A stretch of DNA of 64,000 bases, taken from positions 60,028,855 through 60,092,854 of the forward strand of contig OX421967.1 in assembly GCA_949128115.1 (NCBI GenBank), read 5' to 3'. The notes under the pieces were generated by a model. The model saw only the letters and a program-made list of their open reading frames with translations, searched no databases and was not told the origin of the DNA. Within the stretch, counting starts at the first letter, position 1. The number at the start of each line of letters is the position of its first letter. Made by a program: the position numbers and the translations under genes. Source of the DNA: Anaspis maculata (Eukaryota > Arthropoda > Insecta > Coleoptera > Scraptiidae). Shown here one piece after another: positions 32,595 to 43,309 of this stretch.

Positions 32595-32701
32595 TTATGC
32601 TAACTTCCGTGGCTCTTGCTCTACTTGTACTTGTGGACTGGAGCCTTCAGAGGTCGAGGGACCAGCTGTGGCATCTGCTGCAGGCTGCTTTTGCAAAATT
32701 T
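32595..32701 (-). CDS. THAP-like gene 2, terminal coding exon
   Basis: Same architecture as 21690-21796: acceptor TTTTTTATAG, phase-1 entry, 35 codons to TAA 32595-32597. Reads ILQKQPAADATAGPSTSEGS, then SPQVQVEQEPRKLA. Confidence 0.72.
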
Positions 32702-32764
32702 CTATAAAAAAGAGAACATTATACAATAGCTTGTCATTTACTACAGCAATTCGTTACAAAATAC

Positions 32765-32857
32765 CTATCAATTTTTCCGGTCTCACATAAGAATATTCGG
32801 TGGCTTCTGGGCGATTAAAGCAGTTTTCTTCCGTTGGCGCTGATGGTTCATCATAGT
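32765..32857 (-). CDS. THAP-like gene 2, internal exon
   Basis: 93 nt, splice sites TTTCTAG / GTATTTTG, open, phase 1 in and out. Differs from gene 1 by a single residue (YDEPSAPTEENCFNRPEATE). Confidence 0.72.
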
Positions 32858-33093
32858 CTAGAAAGAAATCACACAATTTTTAGTAACTTCTTCATCGACA
32901 AAACACATATAGCTATGAAATACACCTGATAGGTACGAAACCAAGCTCAGATTGGGGAAAGCTATAAAATGGGCTAGAATGGCACTCTCAGCATCACACA
33001 ATCAGGTTTTTTTAGGGTTCTAGTTTTCAAAATTGTTCACTTTGTATATTTCTTATCTCAATGATATTGACTTAGCATAATTATCAAACATAC

Positions 33094-33298
33094 CTGGTAA
33101 CTTGAAAGTCAGAAGCAAAGACTTCCTTGAACGCCCTGATGAGTCCTCTATGCAGATGCCAGCGAAATGAGTTTTGCAAACCGCCGGGTGGTTTCGCAGA
33201 AACGTCAAGTCTTCGGAACCCTGCTGCATCCTTTCATTGCTCATTCGCTGGATCCAAATTTGCCAAACATTTGGATCCGACGGTATTGCAAACCCGAA
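33094..33298 (-). CDS. THAP-like gene 2, exon with second half of THAP domain
   Basis: Homologue of 27720-27921 with one extra codon (NHPAVCKTHF versus NHPVCKTHF). Donor GTATGT lies directly below. The intron to the next exon is only 236 bp, against ~5.8 kb in gene 1, because it lacks the LTR element. The same upstream in-frame stop (33299-33301) is present. Confidence 0.6.
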
Positions 33299-33384
33299 TT
33301 ATGAATAAATCGATTAGTTTTCTTGTGACTACCGCACATAATAGAAAAATGGGCAATTTTCGCCATTTACCCAGTGCTTACCTA

Positions 33385-33700
33385 GGCGAAGTTCTATCCT
33401 TACAACTTGGTACACAACAGGGTCGCAACGCAATCTCTTTACGTCCATTTTCACCAGAATTTTTACTTGTTCACTATTCAAAGTTCACACAAAAAGCGGA
33501 TGATGAATCCGTTATTTTTCAGCTAACCGCACTCTCTCACGTGCCTATCACATAAACAACGATGCGTCTTGACGATGACAGCCGAGAGCCGCCGCCGAAG
33601 GTCGATTGCCATTCAAATTTCGTGCATCAGCCCCATCTGTTGGACTTTCACATAAGTTCAACTTGGAACTTTCGCGGCAATTCCGCTTGCCACCTCCTGT
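33385..33700 (-). pseudogene. THAP-like gene 2, candidate first exon and upstream region
   Basis: Copy of 28018-28340 including the CCAPSC-coding stretch and CACGTG. Homology to unit 1 ends near 33690-33700, exactly where a third ZF gene would be expected to begin. Confidence 0.45.
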
Positions 33701-34158
33701 TATGAGAAAGTGATCGGACTGAAGTACGGAGTGTACCACCTGGAAATCAATTATTAGTTCGGCCGCTCTCAAATTTGTTCATGCATAGTCGACGACGCTG
33801 CTGCCAAGATTACTAACATAGGTGGACTTACCATCATAGTCTGACTGAAAACTGCTTCTTCTAACATAATAATACAAGTTCGATAATCCAAATTCGGCTT
33901 CAAATAAACAAGTCCGACTATAAATATCGGAAAATCACAATCAATTCTCACAAACAAATAGCAGGCTAGCAGACATCTTCCAAAATCAGTTTATTTTTTT
34001 CTCTTTTACAGATATTTCTAGATACCAAAAGAAGTAGACCCCCACTTGCCCTCCCAAATGCTTTTTCCTCAACAGCCGGGACCTGAAACAAGTGAACTTT
34101 TGTGTGAAAGCGATCCAGCAACACCGAGGATGGTTCAAAATTGCGAGTACCCCAAGTT
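33701..34158. other. Intergenic, nothing recognised
   Basis: Unique sequence past the end of the duplicated block. No supportable ORF, RNA or repeat. Confidence 0.45.
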
Positions 34159-34348
34159 TCACTTGAACCTATGACACTTAATTGCAAAAAATAATTGAAA
34201 TCTACACAATCCAAGGTTAAAAATTTCTAAAACCATGACAATTCCAAAAACACACCGGCAGGCCCTTCCGAGTTCTTTCTCTGGGCAGCTCTTTATCCGT
34301 TGAGCCTCTTCCATGCGCTTTGCCGAATCTTCGTCGTTTTTTGACTTC

Positions 34349-35190
34349 TTAATTCTCCTTCCCCTCTTCAGCCCGAAGACCCTCTTGCTCTTCATTCCAC
34401 TTATAAGTTTTTCCATTGATAAACAGTTTCATGTAACTCATCTTCGCTACGTTCCCTTTTTCTCTCTCTTCATCAGCACGCTCCTTTATCGCTCTCTGAA
34501 TTCTCCCCTCTTCAATTGTTCCATCGCCGTTGACAAAGATTCGCATCTACTTCAATCTGGCACTGTTTCGAAAAATTTCAAGTTTGTCTTCGAAACCAAC
34601 CAGCTCAGCAAAATGCAGAGATTTACTGAGTGAGTAGGCAGACTTTACAACAATCGATGGACCAAACTTCTCCCTGAACAGCGCCTCTATTTGAGTCCGG
34701 ATATCGCTTCCTGCTTCCTCGACTCCAGGCTTGAATCCTCTGACAGCAAGATATTGTTTTTTCGCTTTTCTCGGTCTAGTCTCTCGAATTTTCGCTTCAT
34801 CTCCTTCAGTCTCCCTGCAAATTCTTTCTTTTCTGCCTTCCACTCCTGTTCTTTTTCCTGCATTTCTTCTCTTAGATTGTTGACTTCTTCACCATTAGCC
34901 AGAAGCTGTTCTCGAATTTACCTGAGTTCCATTTTGATTTCACCCATGTTGCTCTCGATAAGCTGTTTGATTTTCTCCATTTCTCGGTGTTTTGAATTTA
35001 CTTTGACCTCCAGGGATCTTATTGTACGCTTGCTCCTTTCGAAAATGTCCTCTTCGCTGCTTCTTCGTCTTTTTGAGCCTTCCGCCGAGTTTAGCTTCAA
35101 AACTTTTTCGCCTTCTGTATTTATTTACTCAGTCGTCAACGCTTGATCGGTTAATCAAAATGTGTGGGGAATTGGAGAACAAATATTCGA
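34349..35190 (-). pseudogene. Non-LTR retrotransposon ORF1-like protein, decayed
   Basis: On the minus strand a charged coiled coil (FERSKRTIRSLEVKVNSKHR; later EEMQEKEQEWKAEKKEFAGR) leads into an RRM-like core (YLAVRGFKPGVEE, LFREKFGPSIVVKSAYSLSK, FEDKLEIFRNSARLK) and a C-terminal block (RIQRAIKERADEEREKGNVA, YMKLFINGKTYKWNEE). The order coiled coil, RRM, C-terminal domain resembles L1-type ORF1 proteins. Stops at 34918-34920, 34547-34549 and 34349-34351 and a frameshift near 34760 inactivate it. No endonuclease or RT follows. Confidence 0.7.
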
Positions 35191-35315
35191 TCGGTACCGA
35201 CCCTAAAAAGTGTCAGTGCTGCTGCTACAAGAAAGTTGTTTTAACAAAAACTGCGATAAAGCACTGCTGGTACGTAAACGTTCGTAATAACAATCATTAG
35301 ATTTTCTTCATTTCG

Positions 35316-35604
35316 AGACACTCATATCGCGACATCAAGCGAAATTTTACATGTCGCGATTTGAGGATAATGGTAACTATCAAAATGGGTTTGGAACTTG
35401 ACTAGAACATCACAGCATCCGAGCTCAGCTTCGTCAGTTGCTCTTGGACTCTTGAGGAGGAATGTTGCATCTCGGCGCTTCCAGTTTGAATGTCGCGGTA
35501 TGAGGGAACCCATTTTGGGTGCATCTAGTAGAGAATTGTTTTTGACGGAAGGGCAAGAAAAACGGACTGGCCCAAACGTAGCATGTGAGGGGGCCCGAGG
35601 GGGG
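35316..35604. repeat. Decayed edge of the satellite array
   Basis: Contains TGTCGCGATTTGAGG (35352) and TGTCGCGGTATGAGG (35492), similar to the satellite motif TGTCGCAGAATGAGG, in otherwise unrecognisable sequence. Likely the mutated margin of the array. Confidence 0.4.
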
Positions 35605-35726
35605 GCCCAAAAATTTGAGCCCCGGGCATTTGGGCCAGTCCGGTCCTGATTTTTTGTGGTTGGTAAAATCAGGACCGGACTGGCCCAAATGCCCGGGGCC
35701 CAAATTTTTTTGGGGGCCCCTTTTCT
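35605..35726. repeat. GC-rich hairpin element
   Basis: Arms of ~52 bp, nearly perfect: GGGGGGCCCAAAAATTTGAG...GGTCCTGATTTT and the complement, around an 11-nt loop (TTGTGGTTGGT). High GC in an AT-rich region. Probably a MITE. Confidence 0.75.
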
Positions 35727-35736
35727 GGAAGGTGTT

Positions 35737-36139
35737 GCAAAATGAGCGTAAGTGCCTTGTTTCGGTGACATGATGCGAATAAGACTTAACGAAGTCTATT
35801 TCAGTGTGGAATCGAAGAAAATCAATGGAACCCAAGACTTTTAGGAAGATTCATGTTTCTAATTTTGAAACGATCATAGCACTTGTTCCTGTTCCGTTAC
35901 GATGTTTTTACTTAAATCGACTGAGAAAATTTTACAACTTTTTCAAAATCACTCTCTCTTTATTAATTTGGCGTCAGGAACCATTTCGAAAGATTCGGTT
36001 TTTAAAAATGTAGGAGAATTTTGTTTCGACTCATACTGCGACGTCGCAGAATGAGGTCTTCCTAATGGAACGTGTCGCAGAATAAGTTGAAAAGCTTAAT
36101 ATTGCCTATTTCAGTTGCAAATGTGTCTTACAGTCTTAC
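35737..36139. repeat. Satellite monomer left of T1
   Basis: From GTGTTGCAAAATGAG through TTTCGACTCATACTGCGACG to TGCAAATGTG, aligned with the 404-bp consensus, strongly diverged. T1 is inserted at its right end. Confidence 0.75.
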
Positions 36140-36150
36140 CGTTGCACAGT

Positions 36151-36245
36151 GGGCCGATAGCTCAGATTAGCGTGGCGAAATTCCCGGCATTTCTGGGTGT
36201 TCGGGGGTCTAGGTTCGAATCCCACTTCGGATAATTTTATTTTAT
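36151..36245 (+). other. tRNA-like head within T1 left TIR
   Basis: A-box-like TAGCTCAGATTAG at 36158-36170, perfect B box GGTTCGAATCC at 36212-36222, TTTT at 36235-36238 and a longer T run after it. The acceptor and T stems do not pair properly, so it is tRNA-derived rather than a working tRNA. Mirror copy at 42035-42129. Confidence 0.65.
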
Positions 36246-36973
36246 TTTTTTTCTGGAAGATTTTTTTGGAGGTATTGTTATTTATTCTCAAAGTACTCAT
36301 CATAACTGATGCACTCCTTAAATTTCACTCGATTATCATGAGGAATTAGAAAAATGTAGCAAGAATAATGAGTAATGCAACTTTTCTTGAAAAATTCATT
36401 TTTCCCAAGACCGCAAGTAGATGCAAATGGGAATGGAAACATTAGAAACAAGAACCTTCCTTCTATATAAAGTGGCTGTTCACTTTGTGTTTCTTTTTGT
36501 TTTTCATGTGATTTATTTATTTTTCCAAAGTTGTGGTTTTAATCTGAGCCCCTGAAACTTTTTTCTTTTTCTTTTTACTTTCCCGGCCCGTCCAAGGGAA
36601 AGTTATGTAATGATGCAGGATGCAGGAAAAACGTTCTGACACGATAGCTGCCGAACCGATAGTCTGATCGACTTGAAATTTGGTATACAGACAGGGTCTT
36701 GCTGTTAAATGAGCTGATTAGTTTTTGGCTGTCATCTGTCAAACGAAAGTGTCACTATCAAAAAATGACAGAAGCTATATCTCACACAACTTGACTTGCA
36801 AAATGCCGTTTGAAAGCCCATGAGAAACTGTATTCAGAACAGTTGAAAATACTGCCCTGTCTGTCATCTGTCAAAAAATAAAAAATGTCAAAGTTCAAAA
36901 CTTTACCATTCAATTATTCAAAATCTATCCAATGAATTGGGACCAAATTTGGCAGAAAGCAACAAAACATATA

Positions 36974-39885
36974 GTGGAGCGGTTGAAGCTCGCTAACGCG
37001 TCTCCTTAACGAGTTATTTTTTTTAGAGTATAACACTCTGGAACCATCACCATTCGATTGAGAAAACATCAGGCTTTAGAATATATAAATTTCAGCAAAA
37101 TCGCGAGGTACCGACATCGAGTTTTTTGCCATCAAACCTCGATAAGGTCCGATTTTTCAAGGGATTTCATCACTTACAAAAACTAAATTTTCTCAAAAAA
37201 TATACGATCTTGATGGCAGGTTCTGACGTCAATTTATAGAGAATTTCTTGGGCAACATTTTGATGTACGTCACTCTCACTCTGTTTCCCTAAATAACCCA
37301 GAAAACAGAAAAATGTGCAGAAAACAGCGACAAAATTTGTCATTGTCCGCGTTCCCTTTACGATAACTTTCGAATTCACGATATCAAATTGAGATTTTTT
37401 TACACAGAAATGTTCCTCAATTTATTCTGAAAATATAATCCCGCATAACATATAGTCGCGTTTTAAAAATAAAGGCGTCAGAAGCAAAAACATCGGAGCG
37501 CGCGCTCCCGTCAAACTGTCAGCCGCCCAGTATTTGGAACATGGGCTACGAGGTGTAAAAATTTTTCTCGACGTTATTTTAGATGATTCAGTGATGAAAC
37601 TTTATATAATGGTTTTATAGACAATTTCCTCCCCCTTTGCAAATTATTGGGACCATACCATCCTGCAGAGCCCCTACAAGGTCGCTGCAAGGGCTTATTT
37701 GGTTTAAAAAATTACCGCTAACCTACTGCAGAGCAGATATTCTTGTTTTTTTTTTCTCTTCATTTTTTTTATACGTCACTTCTTATTCAGAACTGTATGA
37801 TCTAAAATATAGGATGCCAAGTGGTAATCAGACTACAATACCAAAGCAGTATTGAAGGAAATACCTACCTTACACTTCTGCGTGATTATCTAAATAGATA
37901 CCTATATATCGAAGTTCTATGAATTCAGCGGTGCAGCCAAGTGGTGGGCTCCGGGACTACAGCCTCTCCCCAGATTGCCAATTCTTCGCCCTTTTTTAGA
38001 GAATTTTAGTCCTTTCTCGAGTTTCGAAGGGACATTTCGTTCCCAGTTATTGGCTCAGCCTCCCACGACAAAATCCTGTCTGCGCCACTTAGTATCTGAA
38101 GTCAGGTTTCTATGTTTTGTATATTTATCGCAATGTCTGCATGAGGCACAATGGTTCTTGATCAATTTTAATGGGAAATAAGTGGAAAATTAAATCCATC
38201 AAACGAATGAAATGTCCTCATCGTCATCGCCATCATTATCGCCATCGTTCTCATTTTGAATTACCTATTATTATTTTCGATTGGTTTTCGCGACCTTTGA
38301 ATTTGCAAGCCTCAGCGCATTTCAAATGTTCCTTCAGGCACTGGCATTTCAATGTTGAGCAGTTTTTGTCTTTGCAGAAAATGTCCAACATCTCCCGGAC
38401 TTCATTTGGGATGAGAGGCCGTAGCGAGATAGTTGGTGAAATATAATTTTTTTGATGTATTTTCCCAACCGAAACGAAAAATGTCCAATCCAGGCAACGA
38501 GCCCACATTGCTGTTTCTCCATATGTGACATACGCCCTTACAGATCATAATAGAAATTTTTATTGTAGAAAAGAAGTGTAATTATCACAATCAAGTATAA
38601 TCAAAATGAGAACGATGGCGATAATGATGCCGATGACGATGAGGACATTTCATTTGTTTGATGGATTTAATTTTCCACTTATTTTCCATTAAAATTGATC
38701 GAGAACCATTGTGCCTCATGCAGACATTGCGATAAATATACAAAACATAGAAACCTGACTTCAGATACTCAGTGGCGCAGACAGGATTTTGTCGTGGGAG
38801 GCTGAGTCAATAACTGGGAACGAAATGTCCCTTCGAAACTCGAGAAAGGACTAAAATTCTCTAAAAAGGGCGAAGAATTGGTAATCTGGGGAGAGGCTAT
38901 AGTCCCGTAGCCCACCACTTGGCTGCACCGCTGAATTTATAGAACTTCGATATATAGGTATCTATTTAGATAATCACGCAGAACTGTAAGGTAGGTATTT
39001 CCTTCAATACTGCTTTGATATTGGAGTCTGATTACCACTTGGCATTACATATTTTAGATCATATAGTTCTGAATAAGAAGTGACGTATAAAAAAAAATGA
39101 AGAGAAAAAAATATATATATATCTGCTCTGCAGTAGGTTAGCGGTAATTTTTAACACCAAAGAAGCCCTTGCAGCGACCTTGTAGGGGCTCTGCAGGATG
39201 GTATGGTCCCAATAATTTGCAAAGGGAGAGGTAATTGTCTATAAAACCATTATGTAAAGTTTCATCACTCAATCATCTGAAATAACGTCGAGAAAAATTT
39301 TTACACCTCATAGCCCATGTTCCAAATACTGGGCGGCTGACAGTTTGACGGGAGCGCGCGCTCCGATGTTTTTGCTTCTGACGCCTCTATTTTTGAAACG
39401 CGACTATATGTTATGCGGGATCATATTTTCAGAATAAATTGAGGAACATTTCTGTGTGAAAAAATCTTAATTTGATATCGTGAATTCGAAAGTTATTGTA
39501 AAGGGAACGCGGACATTGACAAATTTCGTCGCTGTTTTCTGCACATTTTTTTGTTTTCCGGGTTAATTAAGAAAACAGAGTGAGAGTGACGTACATCAAA
39601 ATGTTGCCAAAGAAATTTTCTATAAATCGACGTCAGAACCTGCCATCAAGACCGTATGTTTTTCGAGAAAATTCAGTTTTTGTAAGTGATGAAATTCCTT
39701 GGAAAATCGGACCTTCTCGAAGTTTGATGGCAAAAAACTCGATGTCGGTACCTCGCGATTTTGCTGAAATTTATATATTTTGAAGCCTGATGTTTTCTCA
39801 ATCGAATGGTGATGGTTCCAGAGTGTTATACTCCAAAAAAAATAACTCGTTAAGGAGACGCGTTAGCGAGCTTCAACCGCTCCAC
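36974..39885. repeat. 2.9-kb foldback inside T1
   Basis: Arms 36974-38259 and 38601-39885 are near-perfect inverted repeats of ~1285 bp around a 341-bp loop, flanked by TA (36972-36973, 39886-39887) with ends GTGGAGCGGTTGAAGC. Probably a separate TA-targeting foldback element nested in T1. Confidence 0.8.
38251..38508 (-). CDS. ORF in foldback loop with Cys-rich CXC-like tail
   Basis: 85 residues; the last third reads KDKNCSTLKCQCLKEHLKCA followed by EACKF, a spacing reminiscent of tesmin/CXC-type Cys clusters that also occur at the C ends of some transposon proteins. It reaches from the loop into the left arm. No splice context is identified. Probably a captured gene or transposase 3' fragment. 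Confidence 0.35.
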   Translation of the reverse strand: MWARCLDWTFFVSVGKIHQKNYISPTISLRPLIPNEVREMLDIFCKDKNCSTLKCQCLKEHLKCAEACKFKGRENQSKIIIGNSK

Positions 39886-41086
39886 TAATAAGAGTCAAAT
39901 TAGGTCTGCAGTTGTAATTTTCCACCATTTTCCCGTCGAGCGTTATGAATTTTCAAAATTTCTCCTAGCCGTTGCCACTCGAGAGAACGTCTCACCCGGA
40001 TTTCCACCAGGATGACTAGCTTTTGATGCAGCACTCCATTCAAAAATTCATTCCTGCTCGAGGGTCGACTTTTTTCGAAAAATTTCGACTGATATCGGAA
40101 GTAGATTGAACTGGGCGTCGTGTAGGTTTATTTTCGAAATCGACACAGCTTCGGTTTTCCGACGGTATTTTTTCAATAACAAATTTGCACATTCCGTGAA
40201 TTTGAAAAAACTGCAGCGTAAACTTCAACATGCGGTGAGCCACACGAAATATTCATTTTAGGTGCAGACATGCTGCGAATGAAAGTTGGAGAAAGGACTG
40301 AATTAATTTTTGGAGGAAAAATTTTCAAAATCGGACCAACGGTTTTCAAGTTTTCCTCTCTGAAAAAACTGGAAATTTTCCAACTTTTTATTCCGTGAAC
40401 AGATTTCTACCATTTGTTTTTGGAGAATAGATAACTGGTTCTTGAACATTTTCCAATAATTTCTCTCCAATTTCCCGGAAATTTTCCTACTGAAAATATA
40501 AAAAAAAACCGCTTATGCGATCGTGCAAATTGAGCGGTTCTGCCACGATAATGACCAAATTATTGATCCGATCAAATCGAAATCAGGTACGAAAGCATAA
40601 GTTCAGCCTGGAATGATCTTATTAGACTTTGGGCAGATGATTTTGATCGGAAGCCCTCAGGTGGCACATTGGGTCTGGGCTTGTCTGCTCAAGCTCTAAA
40701 TTGAAAATATTGAGTTGAAATTTGGTACACAGATGCAGTAAAAGTTCTCAATCAAGTTTGTGTAATTTCATCATCATGTCTAAAGTAGGAAGAAAAATTT
40801 CAATGAGAAACTAGCATGTATTCTTAAGATATCACAACAATTAGCTACCTAGTTCTACCTTTTGAATTATTTCATTACCTTGGAAAACTAACCTAACCTG
40901 TCACTTGTTCTGTCGGCCAAACAATGGATGCAGGATCCTCGCTTAACGTTCAACTGACTATGTAGAACTTTTTCATCAATGTCCTACTTAAATCTGACCT
41001 TCGCGAAGGGACGCTTAGCCCAAAATCATCACTGAGATCTCTGGATACCGCCGGGAAAGTTTTGTGTCGCCCCACAACAGATTTCT

Positions 41087-41702
41087 TTTGAAAGTAATCG
41101 AGGAGTTATTTCAACTTATTCCCAAAGTAATCATCAAAGTCCATAAGCTTGCTCAGTTTCACTCCATTATCAATGATAATAAAAAAAATACAGCAACTTG
41201 AACAAATACAACAATGCATTCAAACACAACTTTGAAAAAATAAATAACTCACATAAAAAACAAAAAGAAACACAAAGTGAACAGCCACTTCATATAGAAG
41301 AAAGATTCTTCTTTCTTATGATGCCATTCCCATTTGCATCTACTTGCGGTTTTGACTCATGATTCTATCATGAAGAACTAAAAAATAAAGCAAGAATAAT
41401 GAGTAATGCAGCTTTTCTTGGAAAATTCATTTTCCCAAAACCGCAAGTAGATGCAAATGGAAATGGCATCATTGGAAAGAAGAACCTCCCTTCTATATAA
41501 AGTGGCTGTTCACTTTGTGTTTCTTTTTCTTTTTCATGTGATTTATTAATTTTTTCAAAGTTGTGTTTGAATGCATTGTTGTATTTGTTCAAGTTGCTGT
41601 ATTTTTTTATTATCATTGATAATCAAGTGAAACTAGGGAAGCCTATGGACTTTGATGATTACTCTGGGAATAAGTTGAAATAACTCCTCAGTTACCTTCA
41701 AA
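41087..41702. repeat. Hairpin of extra TIR copies inside T1
   Basis: Arms ~41087-41365 and ~41410-41702, inverted, each homologous to the inner TIR (TCTATATAAAGTGGCTGTTC). The right side of T1 thus carries three such copies in alternating orientation. Confidence 0.7.
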
Positions 41703-42140
41703 AGAAAAGAAAAAGAGAAAAGTTGCAGGGACTTAGATTAAAACCACAACTTTGGAAAAATAAATAAATCACATGAAAAACAAAAAGAAACACAAAGTGA
41801 ACAGCCACTTTATATAGGAGGAAGGCTCATGTTTCTAATGTTGCCATTCCCATTTGCATCTACTTGCGGTCTTGGGAAAAATGAATTTTTCAAGAAAAGT
41901 TGCATTACTCATTATTCTTGCTACATTTTTCTAATTCCTCATGATAATCGAGTAAAATTTAAGGAGTGCATCAGTTATGATGAGTACTTTGAGAATAAAT
42001 AACAATACCTCCAAAAAAATTTTCCAGAAAAAAAATAAAATAAAATTATCCGAAGTGGGATTCGAACCTAGACCCCCGAACACCCAGAAATGCCGGGAGT
42101 TTCGCCACGCTAATCTGAGCTATCGGCCCACTGTGCGTTG

Positions 42141-42426
42141 GCCTGTAAGACAGGAAATTAATACCAAGGTACAATAAAATGAAATTCATGAACTCTGTTG
42201 AATGTCGAAGTTTCTTGTGTCTCGCAAATGATTCGACCAAAGCTCTTTGTGATTCGTTTGAAATTTGCCCCTGTTCCCCCGTAACGATGATTTTACTTGA
42301 ATTGTCTGCAAAAATTTCACCTCTTTTTCAAAATTACTATGTTTTTTCTAATTTGACATCGGAAACCATTCGAAAGATCCTATTTTTTTAAAAACAAGGG
42401 GAATTTTGTTCCGACTCATACTGTGA
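42141..42426. repeat. Satellite sequence between T1 and T2
   Basis: Continues the monomer interrupted by T1 (GGCCTGTAAGACAGG) to GACTCATACTGTGA, where T2 enters. Same orientation as the main array. Confidence 0.8.
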
Positions 42427-42440
42427 CGTCGCACTGTGGA

Positions 42441-42520
42441 ACGACCGTGGCCAAGTGGTCGGACATCGGTCTCCCATGCCAAACGTCCCGGGTTCGAATC
42501 CAGCTTTCGGCAACTTTTTG
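42441..42520 (+). other. tRNA-like head within T2 left TIR
   Basis: Perfect A box TGGCCAAGTGG at 42448-42458, B box GGTTCGAATCC at 42491-42501 (43-bp spacing as in type I tRNA genes), and a T5 terminator at 42515-42519. Stems do not pair, so it is not a functional tRNA. Mirror copy at 47385-47464. Confidence 0.7.
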
Positions 42521-43123
42521 TTTTCCTATATTTCCTCGGTAATGCAGATATCAATTTCACATTTTCTTGCATTTTCTCAAACACTTTGATTTGACCCATG
42601 CCCACCCGTGAAAAAAAGATTATATATGATCATATATAAAAATTTCATATCTGATCATATTCGAATTTTGTCTATATCTAATCAGATACGTCCAGATATG
42701 ACCAGATAAAACCATATCTAAGCAGATATAGATATATCGGATCAGATATGCCCAGATATGAACTATATCTGCTTAGATATGGTTTTATCTGGTCATATCT
42801 GGACGTATCTGATTAGATATAGACAAAATTCGAATATGATCAGATATGAAATTTTCATAAAAAGATCGGATCATTTCACTTTCCTGATCCACCACCATCC
42901 GAGAAAGAAAAGTAATGTAATCGTGCGGAAGTGCGGAGTGCGGCTAATAGCAGGACTGAATCTGTAAATAGCAAAAGTTGCCGGAATTTCCGGATATATG
43001 TCCAACATAACTTTCACTCACCAACACACCAGCAAACACTAAAAAATCACTAAAATCAAAGTTTCAAATCAAAATCAAATATATTTCTACCAGCTACTTA
43101 TTAGCATACACAAAATCAAATAA

Positions 43124-43266
43124 CTAATTATTAGCCGTATTTTCTAGGCTTTTCTTTTCCTCTCGTTTCAATTCGGCTTTTACTTCGCATAGCTTCTGCG
43201 CCATGATTGCCGAAAGTTCCTTTTTTTCGGAAGCATTCATAGCCGTAGAATGCTGGATAGCAAAGT
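43124..43266 (-). CDS. T3 gene, second coding exon
   Basis: The acceptor TTTGTTACACAG precedes 43266. Two nucleotides complete the codon split by the first exon, then 46 codons run to TAG at 43124-43126: FAIQHSTAMNASEKKELSAI, MAQKLCEVKAELKREEKK, SLENTANN. The sequence is helical and strongly basic/acidic, a probable coiled coil. Phase agreement across the 1650-bp intron supports a real spliced gene. Confidence 0.6.
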
Positions 43267-43309
43267 CTGTGTAACAAAAAATAAATAAGTATAAGACTTA
43301 TACTTATAC

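Larger units (their letters stand above)
36145..42135. mobile_element. T1: Transib-like element with tRNA-like termini, 5991 bp
   Basis: Flanked by CGTTG (36140-36144 and 42136-42140). Terminal inverted repeats of ~440 bp start CACAGTGGGCCGATAGC. The heptamer CACAGTG equals the RAG recombination heptamer, and a CGNCG-like 5-bp duplication is the Transib signature. The interior has no transposase: it holds a 2.9-kb foldback (36974-39885), unassigned sequence, and a second hairpin (41087-41702) made of extra copies of the inner TIR. Removing T1 restores a satellite monomer (GTTGGCCTGTAAGACAG). Confidence 0.78.

Noticed and set aside
36151..36230. Functional tRNA genes at the T1 and T2 termini
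   Set aside because: A and B boxes are present but acceptor and T stems do not pair, and each occurs as mirrored copies at transposon ends. tRNA-derived, not tRNA genes.
36145..42135. hAT origin for T1 (CAGTG ends)
   Set aside because: Taking CAGTG as the end gives no 8-bp duplication; shifting to CACAGTG gives a perfect 5-bp duplication on both sides, as in T2.
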